DNA of 64,000 nucleotides from Cellulosilyticum sp. I15G10I2 (GCF_900095725.1 NZ_FMMP01000028.1:248001-312000); one strand, 5' to 3'; shown: positions 36,599 to 46,617, numbered from the stretch's first letter. Notes: generated by a model not told the origin, from the sequence alone. Numbers and translations are program-made.

Positions 36599-37150
36599 TT
36601 ATTGTTCCATTTGTTTACCTATAAACCCAGCTGCAGACTGAGCTAACTTTTCTTCTACTTCTCCCATAAGACTATTTTTATTTGGAGACAAGAAAATAAC
36701 CGCTCCAATTGCATCGCCTTCACAAATAATAGGAGATATAACTTCTGAATAGTATCCTTCTGTGGATCCTTCTGATAAAATTGGAGCAAATTTCGAATCA
36801 TCTTTAGTTGCCTTAAATATCGCTCTATTTTCAATAATTTTTTCTAAATTGCTGCTAATACTTTTATCAAGAAATTCTTTTTTTGAACCTCCTGCTACTG
36901 CTATAACTTGATCCTTATCAGAGATACAGGTAATATGCCCTGTAGCTTGCGCAAGTGCATCTGCATACTCTTTTACAAAGGAACTAAGTTCTCCTACAGG
37001 TGAGTACTTTTTAAGGATAACCTGCCCCTCATTATCAGTGAAAATCTCTAGTGGATCTCCCTCTCTGATACGTAATGTTCTTCTTATTTCCTTTGGAATA
37101 ACTACACGGCCTAAATCATCTATTCTTCTAACGATGCCTGTTGCTTTCAA
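36599..37150 (-). CDS. spoVT: Stage V sporulation regulator SpoVT
   Basis: 183 residues read from TTG at 37150: AAGGAGG lies 9 bases before it and translation then gives (M)KATGIVRRIDDLGRVVIPKE, the usual SpoVT start. N-terminal AbrB-type swapped-hairpin DNA-binding domain (1-50), C-terminal GAF domain (about 60-183). In Bacillus it is a forespore regulator acting with sigma-G. Own terminator downstream. Confidence 0.93.
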   Translation of the reverse strand: MKATGIVRRIDDLGRVVIPKEIRRTLRIREGDPLEIFTDNEGQVILKKYSPVGELSSFVKEYADALAQATGHITCISDKDQVIAVAGGSKKEFLDKSISSNLEKIIENRAIFKATKDDSKFAPILSEGSTEGYYSEVISPIICEGDAIGAVIFLSPNKNSLMGEVEEKLAQSAAGFIGKQMEQ

Positions 37151-37298
37151 ACAAAACAACCTCCTTAATGTCTAAATGCGTATATTGTAAATTGTAATTT
37201 ACAATTATTATGCTACATAATCTAGCATAATATGCATAAGTAAATTGAACTTTTCATTTCTAATTGTATTATTACCAATAATCAATAGATTAATTCGG

Positions 37299-37349
37299 CT
37301 AATAAAAAAGACTAAGTCATCTTTCTAATGACTTAGTCTTTTTTATTAG
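37299..37349 (-). terminator. Terminator after the PrsA-like gene
   Basis: A perfect 22-bp stem (37299-37320 and 37328-37349) with a 7-base loop; the minus-strand arm contains TTTTTTATTAG. 13 bases past the stop codon. Confidence 0.85.
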
Positions 37350-37362
37350 TTTTTTACAAATT

Positions 37363-38424
37363 TTACTCATTTTCAGACTCAGGAACTAGTATTTCTGTAC
37401 TAGGCTCTATAGCTTGAGATTCTGCTGCATTGGGAGTATCACTTCTTATAATATGAATATTATTATAAGCTTCAGTTTTCTCAACTTTCATAGCTTCACT
37501 AAGCTCTGTAAGTTCATTGGCTGCAAATCTTTGTTTAATACGCTCCCTACTGTCTTCTTTAATTTGATCTTCACTTCCTAGTTCATGATTTTCTATCTTA
37601 ATAATATGATAACCATATGATGTTTCTACAAGTTTTGGGTAAACTTTGCCTACTTCACCGGTAAAGGAAGCTTCTTCAAATTCTGGAACCATACGGCCTC
37701 TTCCAAACGTATATTCTCCACCACTATCTTTAGATCCTGGATCCTCTGAATATTTTTTAGCAAGTTCTGCTACATCTTCTCCCGCTAATGCTTTTTGCAA
37801 TATTTCTTCTGCTAATAATTGTGCAGCTTCCATCTTATCTGCCGGCAGATCGTCTCCTTGCTCATCTTTATTACCAATAAGAACATGTTTTACTGTAACC
37901 TTTTCATAATCGCTTCTAATAAGCTCCATTTCTGCACTGATCTCATCTTCATTTGGCATGTAACTTTCACTAATTCTTTGAATGACCTTTTCTATAAGAC
38001 TTCCATAACTTAAAAATTCTTCTACATCCCTTTGTTTAAAGCCCAGTTCTTTTACAAGCTCTGGTCTATTTTGTATAATTTCTTTAGATTTATCCTTAAT
38101 GCTTGATTTTTCTTCTCTAGATAATTGTATACCAAGCTCCTTAGCTCTTTGTTTAGCTGCTACTGAAAGTTTTATTGAATCCAACGCTCTTTCTTTAGCT
38201 ACATCTTCAGTTTTTTTGCCTTCAAGCTCCATATCCCATATGTTAGGTGTAAGACTTTCAAATTCTTGCTGTGTAGTCCATAAATATATTCTATAAAGTG
38301 ATTCTGATATTTTTTCATTATTGATAGTAACTACTGTATTTTCAGTGGCACCACACCCTATGAGCATAATAGTGATCATCGTTGCTGCTAATAGCCTTGC
38401 TAGTATTTTCTTTACTCTTTTCAC
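37363..38424 (-). CDS. PrsA/SurA-like parvulin peptidyl-prolyl isomerase lipoprotein
   Basis: 353 residues. Lipoprotein signal with lipobox LIGC (Cys24), a SurA-N-like helical chaperone region (about 35-160), and a parvulin PPIase domain (about 175-275: VTVKHVLIGN, AKKYSEDPGSKDSGGEYTFG, EFEEASFTGEVGKV, SYGYHIIKI). It likely folds exported proteins outside the membrane. Placed between mfd and spoVT, where Bacillus has no such gene. Own promoter in the 3' end of mfd. Confidence 0.9.
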   Translation of the reverse strand: MKRVKKILARLLAATMITIMLIGCGATENTVVTINNEKISESLYRIYLWTTQQEFESLTPNIWDMELEGKKTEDVAKERALDSIKLSVAAKQRAKELGIQLSREEKSSIKDKSKEIIQNRPELVKELGFKQRDVEEFLSYGSLIEKVIQRISESYMPNEDEISAEMELIRSDYEKVTVKHVLIGNKDEQGDDLPADKMEAAQLLAEEILQKALAGEDVAELAKKYSEDPGSKDSGGEYTFGRGRMVPEFEEASFTGEVGKVYPKLVETSYGYHIIKIENHELGSEDQIKEDSRERIKQRFAANELTELSEAMKVEKTEAYNNIHIIRSDTPNAAESQAIEPSTEILVPESENE

Positions 38425-38485
38425 TTCTATCTCTCCTTATAGTTCGTCTCGATGCTCTTAATAATAAGTCAATCATCTATTTTTC

Positions 38486-38514
38486 ATTATAGCTTAAAAC
38501 CATTAACTCTTCAA
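38486..38514 (-). promoter_or_regulatory. Sigma-A promoter of the PrsA-like gene
   Basis: TTGAAG (38509-38514), 17-base spacer, TATAAT (38486-38491), overlapping the last codons of mfd. Confidence 0.72.
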
Positions 38515-41500
38515 TTTTTTAATCGTTTGTAATATACTTTTAATATAAGCAAGCATTTCCTTTTTAGGTATATCTGTTAACTTTGCTTTAAGAACAGATT
38601 CTTTGCCTCCTGAAAATTTTAGTATTTTAGGATATGCACTCAGAACTTCCGGCAATTTATCTGCATTAAGGTTCACATCTGGTTTAAATTTAAATAGGAC
38701 GATACGCTCATTTTCTGTTACCAAGTTAATATACATATCATGTGCTAATGCTTTAATAAGCGCTATGTCTAATAGATTTTGAACCATATAAGGAAGTGTG
38801 CCATATCTATCTTCAATCTCTTCTTGAATATCAAAATAATCAGCTTCTGTTTGAATAGAAGCGATTTTTTTATAAATATCTAATTTTTGAATTTCGTCTT
38901 GAATGTAGGTCGAAGGGATATACGCATCAATTTTAATTTCTATTGTTGTTTCAAAATCTTCTTCTATCTTCTCTCCTCTTTCTTCACTTACAACCTGCGA
39001 TAGCATTTTACAATACAAGTCATAGCCTATCGTATCCATATGACCATGTTGCTGCGCGCCAAGTAGGTTCCCAGCACCCCTTATTTCTAAATCCCGCATA
39101 GCAATTTTAAAACCTGCTCCAAGTTCTGTAAATTGTTTGATAGCTTGAAGACGCTTTTCTGCAATTTCTTTTAAAACTTTATTTTTCTGATACATCAGAT
39201 AGGCATACCCCATTTTATTTGAGCGCCCCACACGTCCTCTAAGCTGATAAAGCTGACTAAGCCCCATCTGATCAGCATTATTGATAATAATTGTATTAAC
39301 GTTTGATATATCAAGGCCAGTTTCCACAATGGTTGTACATACAAGCACATCGATTTCCCCATTAATAAAAGCCAGCATAATTTTTTCTAGTTCTCTTTCA
39401 TTCATTTGTCCATGGGCAAATGAAACTCTTGCATGGGGTATGAGCTTTTGAATCCGCTGTGCTTTCTCATCTATATCTTTTACTTGATTATGAAGAAAAT
39501 AAACTTGCCCATTTCTGACGAGTTCTCTGTTAATAGCATCTTTTATAAAGTCTTCACTATACTCAATGACATAGGTTTGTACGGGTTTTCGTTCTAAAGG
39601 TGCCTCTTCTAAAACGCTCATATCCCTTATGCCTATAAGACTCATATGAAGTGTTCTAGGAATAGGGGTAGCTGTTAAGGTCATCACATCAACTTCTGTT
39701 CTTAACTGCTTTAATTTTTCTTTATGTGTTACACCAAAACGTTGTTCTTCATCTATAATAACAAGTCCTAAGTCTTTAAATCTCACATCTTTTGATAATA
39801 ACCTATGGGTACCAATAATAATATCCACTTGTCCTTTTGCTAATTTTTGAAGTGTATCTTTAATTTGCTTTGGTGTTCGAAATCTTGAGAGCGGCTCTAC
39901 CTGAATCGGGTAGTCTGCCATTCTTTCTGCAAACCTATTGTAATGCTGCTGGGCAAGTATAGTAGTTGGAACCAAGTAAGCAACCTGCTTATTATTTTGA
40001 ACCGCTTTAAATGCAGCACGTATCGCCACTTCTGTTTTACCATACCCTACGTCTCCGCAAATAAGACGATCCATAACCTTATCGCTTTCCATATCACCTT
40101 TCACATCTTCTATCGCCTCTATTTGATCACTGGTTTCTTCATAGGGAAACATTTCTTCAAATTCATTTTGCCACAGTGTATCTTGTTCATAAACAAAACC
40201 TCTCGTGTGCTGTCTTTCCCCATAAAGCTTAATCAAATCTTTTGCAATGTCTTTAATAGCTTTTTTGACTTTTGCTTTTGACTTTTTCCACTCTACCCCA
40301 CCTATTTTATTCAGCTTCGGGGTCTTTCCTTCTGCTCCAATATATTTTTGAACCATGTCCATCTGATTAATATTAACATACAATGTATTATTGTCTGCAT
40401 ATTCTATCTTAAGGTTATCACGGCTTATTCCTTCAAGTACAATTTGCTCGATCCCCTTGAAAATACCTATCCCATGAAGTTCATGCACCACATAATCACC
40501 AGGGGTAAGTTCGAGAAAGCTCTCAATTTTAGTGCCTTGATATTTCTTTTTAGTCTTCTTAGACTTTTTATCTTTTCCAAATAAATCTTTATCCGCTATA
40601 ATATAAAAGTCAATATCTTCATACATAAAGCCTTTTTGCAAAGAGCCTTTAGTCACAATAACTTGGCCTTTTTGGACAGGATATAAAACTTGTTCTGTAT
40701 AAGTAGTCGTCAGACTTCTTTCTTCTAATTCATTATATAATCTTTGCGCCTTAGCTTTAATTCCAGATAGAATAATAATTCCTTTCCCGTTATTTTTCCA
40801 TGTTCTGATATCTTTCTCAAGAAGATCAACACTCTTATATACAGCAGTGTTTTCATAAACTTTTAAAGGAAGTGTATAAGCTATGTCTACTTCTTTAACC
40901 TCTGTATCGAAATTCATCAGCAACAGACTTGTAAACCGCTCTATCTTTTTAATAATATCTTCATACTCAAAAATAAGCTCTATTTGCCTTGGCATGATGT
41001 GTCCGTATTCAAGCCTGTCTTTCATGCTTTCTTGGTACTCTAAAAGGGTTGTCATACTCCTTTTTTTAATTTTAACCGGTTCATCAATATACAATATCGC
41101 ATCTTTATTAATATAGTCTAATATCGATACAACTTCCATATCAGTATAAGGAACATATAACTCAAGTCCTCTTGGGCTAATATCGTTTTGTATCTGCTCT
41201 ATAGCTTCCTTTACTTGCATTTGTATAGTCTTGGCACTTTCTTTTTTGCCTTCTTCCATAAGCTTGGCAGATACTTTTTTAAGTTCTGCTTTTATTTCTG
41301 GAATAGCTTGCTTTAAAAGATCTAAAGGAAAAATAATCTCTTGATTAGGTACGATGCGAACTACTTCTATCTTACCGATAGAACGTTGTGTTTGCACATT
41401 AAAACCCCTTATAGAATCTACTTCATCATCCCAAAGCTCTATTCTATAAGGTTCACCCGCTATAGATGTATAAATATCTATAATACCGCCTCTTATTGCA

Positions 41501-42030
41501 AACTGTCCAACTGCTTCTACCCTAGCCACTCTTTCATAACCTATTTGAATTAAATAGGCTCTTAATTTTTCAATATCTATGGTATCGCCGACTTTTATCT
41601 CTCTGATATGCGCCTTCCAAACTGATTGTGGCGAAAGTGGATTTAAAAGTGCTTCTATCGGAATGATAACAACAATATCCTCCTGCGTCATGAGCGCCTC
41701 TATCACCCTGATTCTAGCTGATGTAATATCCATACTATGCACATCTGCATTATAAAAAAGAATATCTCTTGCAGGATAGATATAGACACTTTCCTCCCCT
41801 TTTAAGAACTGCATATCCTCATAAAGTCTTTTTGTACTGGCCTCATCATAGGTAATAAAGATTGTGGTTTTCTCTATAAAACAACTTACACCGTATACAA
41901 AATGAGATTTACAAGCATCTACCATGTTAATTACTTTGCCATTTTTATGGTCCAAGAGTGCGCGAATAAGCTGTTCCATACCTTTTAACTGCTTTAACGG
42001 CTGGATAAGTCCCTCGTGCTTATATGCCAT
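38503..42030 (-). CDS. mfd: Transcription-repair coupling factor Mfd
   Basis: 1175 residues. UvrB-like N-terminal domains, CarD-type RNA-polymerase-binding domain (about 485-560, with GDYVVHELHGIGIFKGIE), then the RecG-like translocase with Walker A GDVGYGKTEVA, Walker B VIIDEEQRFGV, TATPIPRT and QLRGRVGRS motifs, and a C-terminal TRCF domain. It releases stalled RNA polymerase and recruits UvrA. The ATG at 42030 is preferred; a GTG three codons earlier overlaps the pth stop (GTGA). Coupled to pth, Bacillus order. Confidence 0.97.
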   Translation of the reverse strand: MAYKHEGLIQPLKQLKGMEQLIRALLDHKNGKVINMVDACKSHFVYGVSCFIEKTTIFITYDEASTKRLYEDMQFLKGEESVYIYPARDILFYNADVHSMDITSARIRVIEALMTQEDIVVIIPIEALLNPLSPQSVWKAHIREIKVGDTIDIEKLRAYLIQIGYERVARVEAVGQFAIRGGIIDIYTSIAGEPYRIELWDDEVDSIRGFNVQTQRSIGKIEVVRIVPNQEIIFPLDLLKQAIPEIKAELKKVSAKLMEEGKKESAKTIQMQVKEAIEQIQNDISPRGLELYVPYTDMEVVSILDYINKDAILYIDEPVKIKKRSMTTLLEYQESMKDRLEYGHIMPRQIELIFEYEDIIKKIERFTSLLLMNFDTEVKEVDIAYTLPLKVYENTAVYKSVDLLEKDIRTWKNNGKGIIILSGIKAKAQRLYNELEERSLTTTYTEQVLYPVQKGQVIVTKGSLQKGFMYEDIDFYIIADKDLFGKDKKSKKTKKKYQGTKIESFLELTPGDYVVHELHGIGIFKGIEQIVLEGISRDNLKIEYADNNTLYVNINQMDMVQKYIGAEGKTPKLNKIGGVEWKKSKAKVKKAIKDIAKDLIKLYGERQHTRGFVYEQDTLWQNEFEEMFPYEETSDQIEAIEDVKGDMESDKVMDRLICGDVGYGKTEVAIRAAFKAVQNNKQVAYLVPTTILAQQHYNRFAERMADYPIQVEPLSRFRTPKQIKDTLQKLAKGQVDIIIGTHRLLSKDVRFKDLGLVIIDEEQRFGVTHKEKLKQLRTEVDVMTLTATPIPRTLHMSLIGIRDMSVLEEAPLERKPVQTYVIEYSEDFIKDAINRELVRNGQVYFLHNQVKDIDEKAQRIQKLIPHARVSFAHGQMNERELEKIMLAFINGEIDVLVCTTIVETGLDISNVNTIIINNADQMGLSQLYQLRGRVGRSNKMGYAYLMYQKNKVLKEIAEKRLQAIKQFTELGAGFKIAMRDLEIRGAGNLLGAQQHGHMDTIGYDLYCKMLSQVVSEERGEKIEEDFETTIEIKIDAYIPSTYIQDEIQKLDIYKKIASIQTEADYFDIQEEIEDRYGTLPYMVQNLLDIALIKALAHDMYINLVTENERIVLFKFKPDVNLNADKLPEVLSAYPKILKFSGGKESVLKAKLTDIPKKEMLAYIKSILQTIKKLKS

Positions 42031-42035
42031 GTTTA

Positions 42036-42608
42036 TCACCGTCTCACTTTTAAGTTATATTGATTCATCGCCTGATCAATTCCCGATTCCAGCATTACTT
42101 CTACAGCCTTAACTATATCTTTTAGTTTTGGCCCCATAGCTTTCATCTCTTCTTCTGTAAACCTGCCTAATACGTAGTTTGCGAGATCCCATCCTGGGGG
42201 CTTCTGGCCAACTCCGACTTTTATACGTGCAAAATCTTGTGATCCAAGATGATTAATGATACTTTTTATACCATTATGTCCTCCTGCACTGCCAGTCTTT
42301 CTTATACGAAGTTGAGCAACTTCCAAAGATACATCGTCGTATATAACAATTATATCATCTTTTGTTAATTTATTCCAATCCATACATTGCCTAATCGCTT
42401 CTCCACTTAAATTCATGTACGTTTGCGGCTTCATAAGTATCATACGCTCACCTTTAATAGTTCCTTCTCCTATTAAAGCCTTAAATTTATTTCTTTGAAC
42501 AGATATATTATAAACTTCTGCCAGCGTATCAATAGCTTGAAACCCTATATTATGGCGCGTTACAGCATACTCCATTCCTGGATTACCAAGTCCTACTATT
42601 AATTTCAT
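42036..42608 (-). CDS. pth: Peptidyl-tRNA hydrolase
   Basis: 190 residues. Conserved features: LIVGLGNPGMEYAVTRHNIG (catalytic His in TRHN), KPQTYMNLSG, IVIYDDVSL (catalytic Asp) and RKTGSAGGHNGIKSII. It recycles peptidyl-tRNA dropped from ribosomes. GGAGGATG before the ATG. Directly upstream of mfd. Confidence 0.97.
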   Translation of the reverse strand: MKLIVGLGNPGMEYAVTRHNIGFQAIDTLAEVYNISVQRNKFKALIGEGTIKGERMILMKPQTYMNLSGEAIRQCMDWNKLTKDDIIVIYDDVSLEVAQLRIRKTGSAGGHNGIKSIINHLGSQDFARIKVGVGQKPPGWDLANYVLGRFTEEEMKAMGPKLKDIVKAVEVMLESGIDQAMNQYNLKVRR

Positions 42609-42668
42609 AACATCCTCCGTATTTCATATCAATCAATTTATCAGCTATTAAAACCCCTATATTATTCT

Positions 42669-42698
42669 ATTATAATAACCTTTTCACTTAGTTATCAA
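42669..42698 (-). promoter_or_regulatory. Probable promoter of pth-mfd
   Basis: TTGATA (42693-42698), 18-base spacer, TATAAT (42669-42674), 61 bases before the pth ATG. Confidence 0.65.
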
Positions 42699-42825
42699 CC
42701 TTTATATCATAACATTATTTAGAGTATTTTATAATAACTAACTAAATATTGTTCACTTTTTATTTCTAAAATATTGTTAAAACATTTCAAACATCCTTAA
42801 AACCTGTGATAAAATATCAAATAGT

Positions 42826-42876
42826 AATATAGAGCTAGGTAAATGCTTTTGACATTGACCCAGCTCTATATTATAG
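42826..42876 (-). terminator. Imperfect hairpin after the GerMN lipoprotein gene
   Basis: Outer arms TATAGAGCT and AGCTCTATA with inner GGT-x-AATG / CATT-x-ACC pairing, directly beyond the stop codon. No clear T-run follows, so termination is probable but unproven. Confidence 0.5.
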
Positions 42877-42877
42877 A

Positions 42878-43876
42878 CTATCTTTGTATCATATCTTCAT
42901 TACGGCCTACCGGCTCTTTTAGTACAGTATGCTCAATAGCTAATGGCTCATTTTCTACTGTAATTTTCACTTGCTTAATAGCATTGAACTCTGTAAGTGT
43001 ATTGACAATCGAATTAATTGTCATACTTTCTCCCGCGGCTCCCCCCCAGTGATGCGTATGCATCTCATCGGAAAAGTCAACGTGAGCAATATTATTTTCA
43101 ATACTTACAGATAGAACCTTTACGCTGGGAGGAATTGTAGGATTTAATGTTTCATTTTGCGAACCTTTAATTAACTCTTCTGTCACTTTCTTAAGCAGCA
43201 TCTCTTCAGTATCGTTAGCTTTCATACGAATAACTCTTTTTTCTCCTACTACAAAAGCCGCATTCGCATCTCCGAAGTAAAGCATAACTTCTTTATCTAT
43301 TTCACTCTGTGGATCTAGTACGAACGGCTCCATAAAACCTCTTGACTCTCCGCTGGGACCTATAAATTCCTGTCCTTCTATAAGAATCTTAACTCTTTCG
43401 ACATCTTTAAATTGGGTCATCGTATTAACAAGAGATCCTACTGCAATTATTTCTGCAACACTCCCATCAAAAGTATTGAATGCCTTACTTAGATCAACTG
43501 TCAAATCATCGCCTTGTATAAAAGTTCCAAGAACCTCTGTATTACTATTAATATTAGAGATAAATTTTTCATTCACAGCCCCTTTAAAAAGTTCCTCGAG
43601 TGCAGCCTTATACTTTTCTTCATCATTTCTGTAAGTTATTTCTCTTGTTTCACTTACCATTTTTTCATTACCTTCATCGCCATAAAAAACCTTAATTCTA
43701 TCGGTTATTTGATTATTATCGCCACTTTCTTCTTGGTTATTATCTTCTGTCTCTTCCACTGGTATATTATCCTTTGGCAGATTTTCCGCCTTCTTACCAC
43801 ACCCACTTAAGATTGACCCACACATCACACTAATAAGCACTATACTTAAAAATTTTTTAAATAATAATTTTTTCAT
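42878..43876 (-). CDS. GerMN-domain lipoprotein (spore germination/sporulation GerM-like)
   Basis: 332 residues. Lipoprotein signal with lipobox ending in Cys26 (SILSGC), an acidic linker (VEETEDNNQEESGDNNQ), then two GerMN domains: the first about 60-185 (RIKVFYGDEGNEKMV, GTFIQGDDLTVDLSKAFN) and the second about 195-325 (VMLYFGDANAAFVVGEKR, IENNIAHVDFSDEM). GerM of Bacillus is a sporulation lipoprotein needed for engulfment and channel assembly. ATG at 43876 is used; AAGGAG is 12 bases away, so the TTG just before it is an alternative. It sits where ctc lies in Bacillus, between prs and pth. Confidence 0.87.
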   Translation of the reverse strand: MKKLLFKKFLSIVLISVMCGSILSGCGKKAENLPKDNIPVEETEDNNQEESGDNNQITDRIKVFYGDEGNEKMVSETREITYRNDEEKYKAALEELFKGAVNEKFISNINSNTEVLGTFIQGDDLTVDLSKAFNTFDGSVAEIIAVGSLVNTMTQFKDVERVKILIEGQEFIGPSGESRGFMEPFVLDPQSEIDKEVMLYFGDANAAFVVGEKRVIRMKANDTEEMLLKKVTEELIKGSQNETLNPTIPPSVKVLSVSIENNIAHVDFSDEMHTHHWGGAAGESMTINSIVNTLTEFNAIKQVKITVENEPLAIEHTVLKEPVGRNEDMIQR

Positions 43877-43988
43877 CAATACATTCAACTCCTTCTTTTC
43901 TTTATACTCTATAGGACTCTTCTTCTCTTCAAAAGCTCCCTAGTATAATTTGTTAATTTAAAACAAACTATTCTCTATACCCTTCACT

Positions 43989-44038
43989 CATACAGAAAAG
44001 AGGATAGCAATATGATATGCCATCCTCTTTTCTGTATG
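43989..44038 (-). terminator. Terminator after prs
   Basis: Arms of about 20 bases (catacagaaaagaggatagc and its near-complement) with one G-U on the minus strand, 2 bases past the prs stop. A TTTT tract is inside the stem rather than after it. Confidence 0.65.
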
Positions 44039-44040
44039 AA

Positions 44041-44997
44041 TTAATCAAATAACTTAGAAACTGATAAATCTTCATGAATACGTCTGATAGCATCTGCAAA
44101 AATAGGTGCTACAGATATTTCTTTAACTTTTGCAATTTTTTTATCTTCTGGGATAACTATTGTATTAAGAATAACAAGTTCCTCTATTGCAGAAGCCTGA
44201 ATTCTTTCCATTGCTGGTCCAGATAATACCCCGTGTGTACAGCATGCAAATACAGATGTTGCCCCTCTTTCTCTTAAAGCATTAGCTGCATTACATATCG
44301 TTCCCGCTGTATCAATCATATCATCAATTAAAATAACCTTTTTGCCATTTACATCTCCGATAATATTCATAATTTCAGACACATTTGCCTTCGGTCTTCT
44401 CTTGTCAATAATTGCTAAAGGAATATCTAACTTAGTTGCAAAAGCTCTAACTCTCCCCACGCTGCCGAGATCTGGAGAAACAGCAACCACATTATCCGCA
44501 TCATCACCTAATTTATCCGCATAATATTTTGTTAATAGAGGCATGCCTACCAAATGATCTACTGGAATATTGAAAAACCCTTGAATTTGTGCACAGTGCA
44601 AGTCCATAGTAAGTACTCTGTCTGCACCTGCTGTTTGAAGAATATCCGCTACTAGCTTTGAACTAATCGGATCTCTCGCTCTTGTCTTTCTATCCTGTCT
44701 TGCATAACCGTAGTAAGGTATAACTGCTGTAATACGTCCTGCAGAAGCACGTTTCATCGCATCTATCATGATTAAGAGTTCCATAAGATGCTCATTAGCA
44801 GGTGTAGATGTTGGCTGAATAATATAAACATCTGTACCACGTACCTTTTCATCAATTTTAACCCCTATCTCCGCATCACTAAATCGTGTAATCTCAGATT
44901 TGCCAAGATGAATATCTAGCTTCTCAGAAATTTCTTTTGCAAGCTGAGGATGTGCATTTCCAGTAAACACCTTAATATCAGTGTAATTTCTAATCAT
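44041..44997 (-). CDS. prs: Ribose-phosphate pyrophosphokinase (PRPP synthetase)
   Basis: 318 residues. Class I PRPP synthetase motifs: FSDAEIGVKI, YYGYARQDRKTRARDPIS (ATP loop), VVAVSPDLGSVGR, DKRRPKANVSE and the PRPP-binding VILIDDMIDTAGTI. It supplies PRPP for purine, pyrimidine, His, Trp and NAD synthesis. It follows glmU as in Bacillus, but with its own promoter. Confidence 0.97.
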   Translation of the reverse strand: MIRNYTDIKVFTGNAHPQLAKEISEKLDIHLGKSEITRFSDAEIGVKIDEKVRGTDVYIIQPTSTPANEHLMELLIMIDAMKRASAGRITAVIPYYGYARQDRKTRARDPISSKLVADILQTAGADRVLTMDLHCAQIQGFFNIPVDHLVGMPLLTKYYADKLGDDADNVVAVSPDLGSVGRVRAFATKLDIPLAIIDKRRPKANVSEIMNIIGDVNGKKVILIDDMIDTAGTICNAANALRERGATSVFACCTHGVLSGPAMERIQASAIEELVILNTIVIPEDKKIAKVKEISVAPIFADAIRRIHEDLSVSKLFD

Positions 44998-45045
44998 TTG
45001 GTTAAGTCCTCCTTTATGAATATACGACCATCTTTTCCGCTCAAC

Positions 45046-45073
45046 ATTATATCACATTGCATACAAAATGCAA
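45046..45073 (-). promoter_or_regulatory. Promoter of prs with an inverted repeat
   Basis: TTGCAT (45068-45073), 16-base spacer, TATAAT (45046-45051) with an extended TG. TTGCAT and ATGCAA form an inverted repeat over the -35 region, a possible regulator site. Confidence 0.7.
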
Positions 45074-45114
45074 CGTTTCTTCGTATTTTTGTATACAATA
45101 ACCTATTTTACAAC

Positions 45115-46479
45115 CTATTTCTTTCTTTTTTTGGTGACCCATTCTTCTTTATTTTCTTGTTTTGCTCTTGCAATGGCTAAACTATCTTTAGGAACTGTTC
45201 TAGTAATAGTTGAACCTGCCGCAGTATAAGCACCTTCTTCAACTATTACTGGTGCAACTAAATTAGTATTACATCCAATAAAGGCATTGTCCTTAACAGT
45301 TGTTCTATGTTTTTTTTCACCATCATAATTAACAACCACGGTGCCACACCCAAAGTTAACACCTTTGCCTACATCTGCATCACCTATATAAGTAAGGTGT
45401 GAAACCTTAGTACCGTCTCCTATGGTCGCATTTTTGATCTCTACAAAATCTCCTATTTTAATATTCTTGCCAATATGAGAGTGGGGTCTTAAATAAGCAA
45501 ACGGCCCTACATGCGTCCCCTCATCAATAAAGCTGTCTGTAATCACACTGATTTCAATATCTACATGATTGCCAATCGTTGTATTTTTTATTTTTGAATG
45601 ATACCCTATACGACAAGCTTCTCCAATTTGAGTATTTCCCTCTAATATACAACCTGGCTCTATAACAGTATCTCTGCCTATTACGACACTAGATCCTATA
45701 TACGTATTTTGTGGATCAACAAGTGTTACGCCCTGAACCATGTGCTTTGAATTAATTCTTTGTTTCATAATATCAGTTACTTCAGCCAGCTGTTCTCTCG
45801 AGTTAACACCCAATATATCCTCTACGCTTTCTGATGGAACTGCATCTACTTTATGCCCCTTAGCAAGTAGTATTTCCAATGTATCTGTTAGATAATACTC
45901 TTTTTGTACATTGTTATTGGTAAGCTGTGACAGTGCATATTTAAGAAGTGCTGCTTCAAAAACATACATACCTCCATTAATTTCTGGTATCTGTTTTTCA
46001 GTATCTGTAGCATCTTTTTGCTCCACTATTTTAGTAAACTTATGGGCTTTATCTCTTACAATTCTGCCATAACCTGATGGGTCATCCACAACAGCTGATA
46101 AAACCGTTGCCCCATTTTTATTTGTTCTATGAAAATTAATCATTTTTTCTAGAGTTTCTCCAGTAATAAGCGGCGTATCTCCGTATAAAATAAGTACTTC
46201 TCCATCCTCATCTATAAAATCTATCGCCTGCATAACAGCATGCCCTGTTCCTAGCTGCTCCTTTTGAAGTACATAACTGACAGTATTACCAAGAGCTTTT
46301 TGAACTTCTTCCGCCTTATGGCCTATTATCATACAAATTTCCTGAACCCCTACATGTTTTGCTGCTAAAATAGGATATTCCACGAGTGCTTTATCAAAAA
46401 CTTTATGCAGTACTTTTGACTGTTCAGACTTCATCCTGGTCCCTTGCCCTGCAGCAAGTATTAATGCTTTTGTTTTCAT
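45115..46479 (-). CDS. glmU: Bifunctional UDP-GlcNAc pyrophosphorylase/GlcN-1-P acetyltransferase
   Basis: 454 residues. N-terminal uridylyltransferase domain (1-230) with LAAGQGTRMKSEQSKVLHK and YGDTPLI; C-terminal left-handed beta-helix of hexapeptide repeats (about 250-440) with the acetyltransferase segment NYDGEKKHRT. It makes UDP-GlcNAc for peptidoglycan. Between spoVG and prs as in Bacillus gcaD. Confidence 0.97.
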   Translation of the reverse strand: MKTKALILAAGQGTRMKSEQSKVLHKVFDKALVEYPILAAKHVGVQEICMIIGHKAEEVQKALGNTVSYVLQKEQLGTGHAVMQAIDFIDEDGEVLILYGDTPLITGETLEKMINFHRTNKNGATVLSAVVDDPSGYGRIVRDKAHKFTKIVEQKDATDTEKQIPEINGGMYVFEAALLKYALSQLTNNNVQKEYYLTDTLEILLAKGHKVDAVPSESVEDILGVNSREQLAEVTDIMKQRINSKHMVQGVTLVDPQNTYIGSSVVIGRDTVIEPGCILEGNTQIGEACRIGYHSKIKNTTIGNHVDIEISVITDSFIDEGTHVGPFAYLRPHSHIGKNIKIGDFVEIKNATIGDGTKVSHLTYIGDADVGKGVNFGCGTVVVNYDGEKKHRTTVKDNAFIGCNTNLVAPVIVEEGAYTAAGSTITRTVPKDSLAIARAKQENKEEWVTKKRKK

Positions 46480-46581
46480 TTATATCTTCCTTCCCTATTA
46501 CTATTACTTAGTTATTCTCTCATTTTATGACCATTTATGCAATACTTAATAGAATATCCTCACTTTATTTGCATACATAAC

Positions 46582-46617
46582 AAAAGGTGCTTCTTATACG
46601 CTTAAGAAACACCTTTT
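46582..46617 (-). terminator. Terminator after spoVG
   Basis: Stem AAAAGGTG-TTCTTA / TAAGAA-CACCTTTT with one mismatch, 14 bases past the spoVG stop; the arm ends in TTTTG. Confidence 0.7.
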
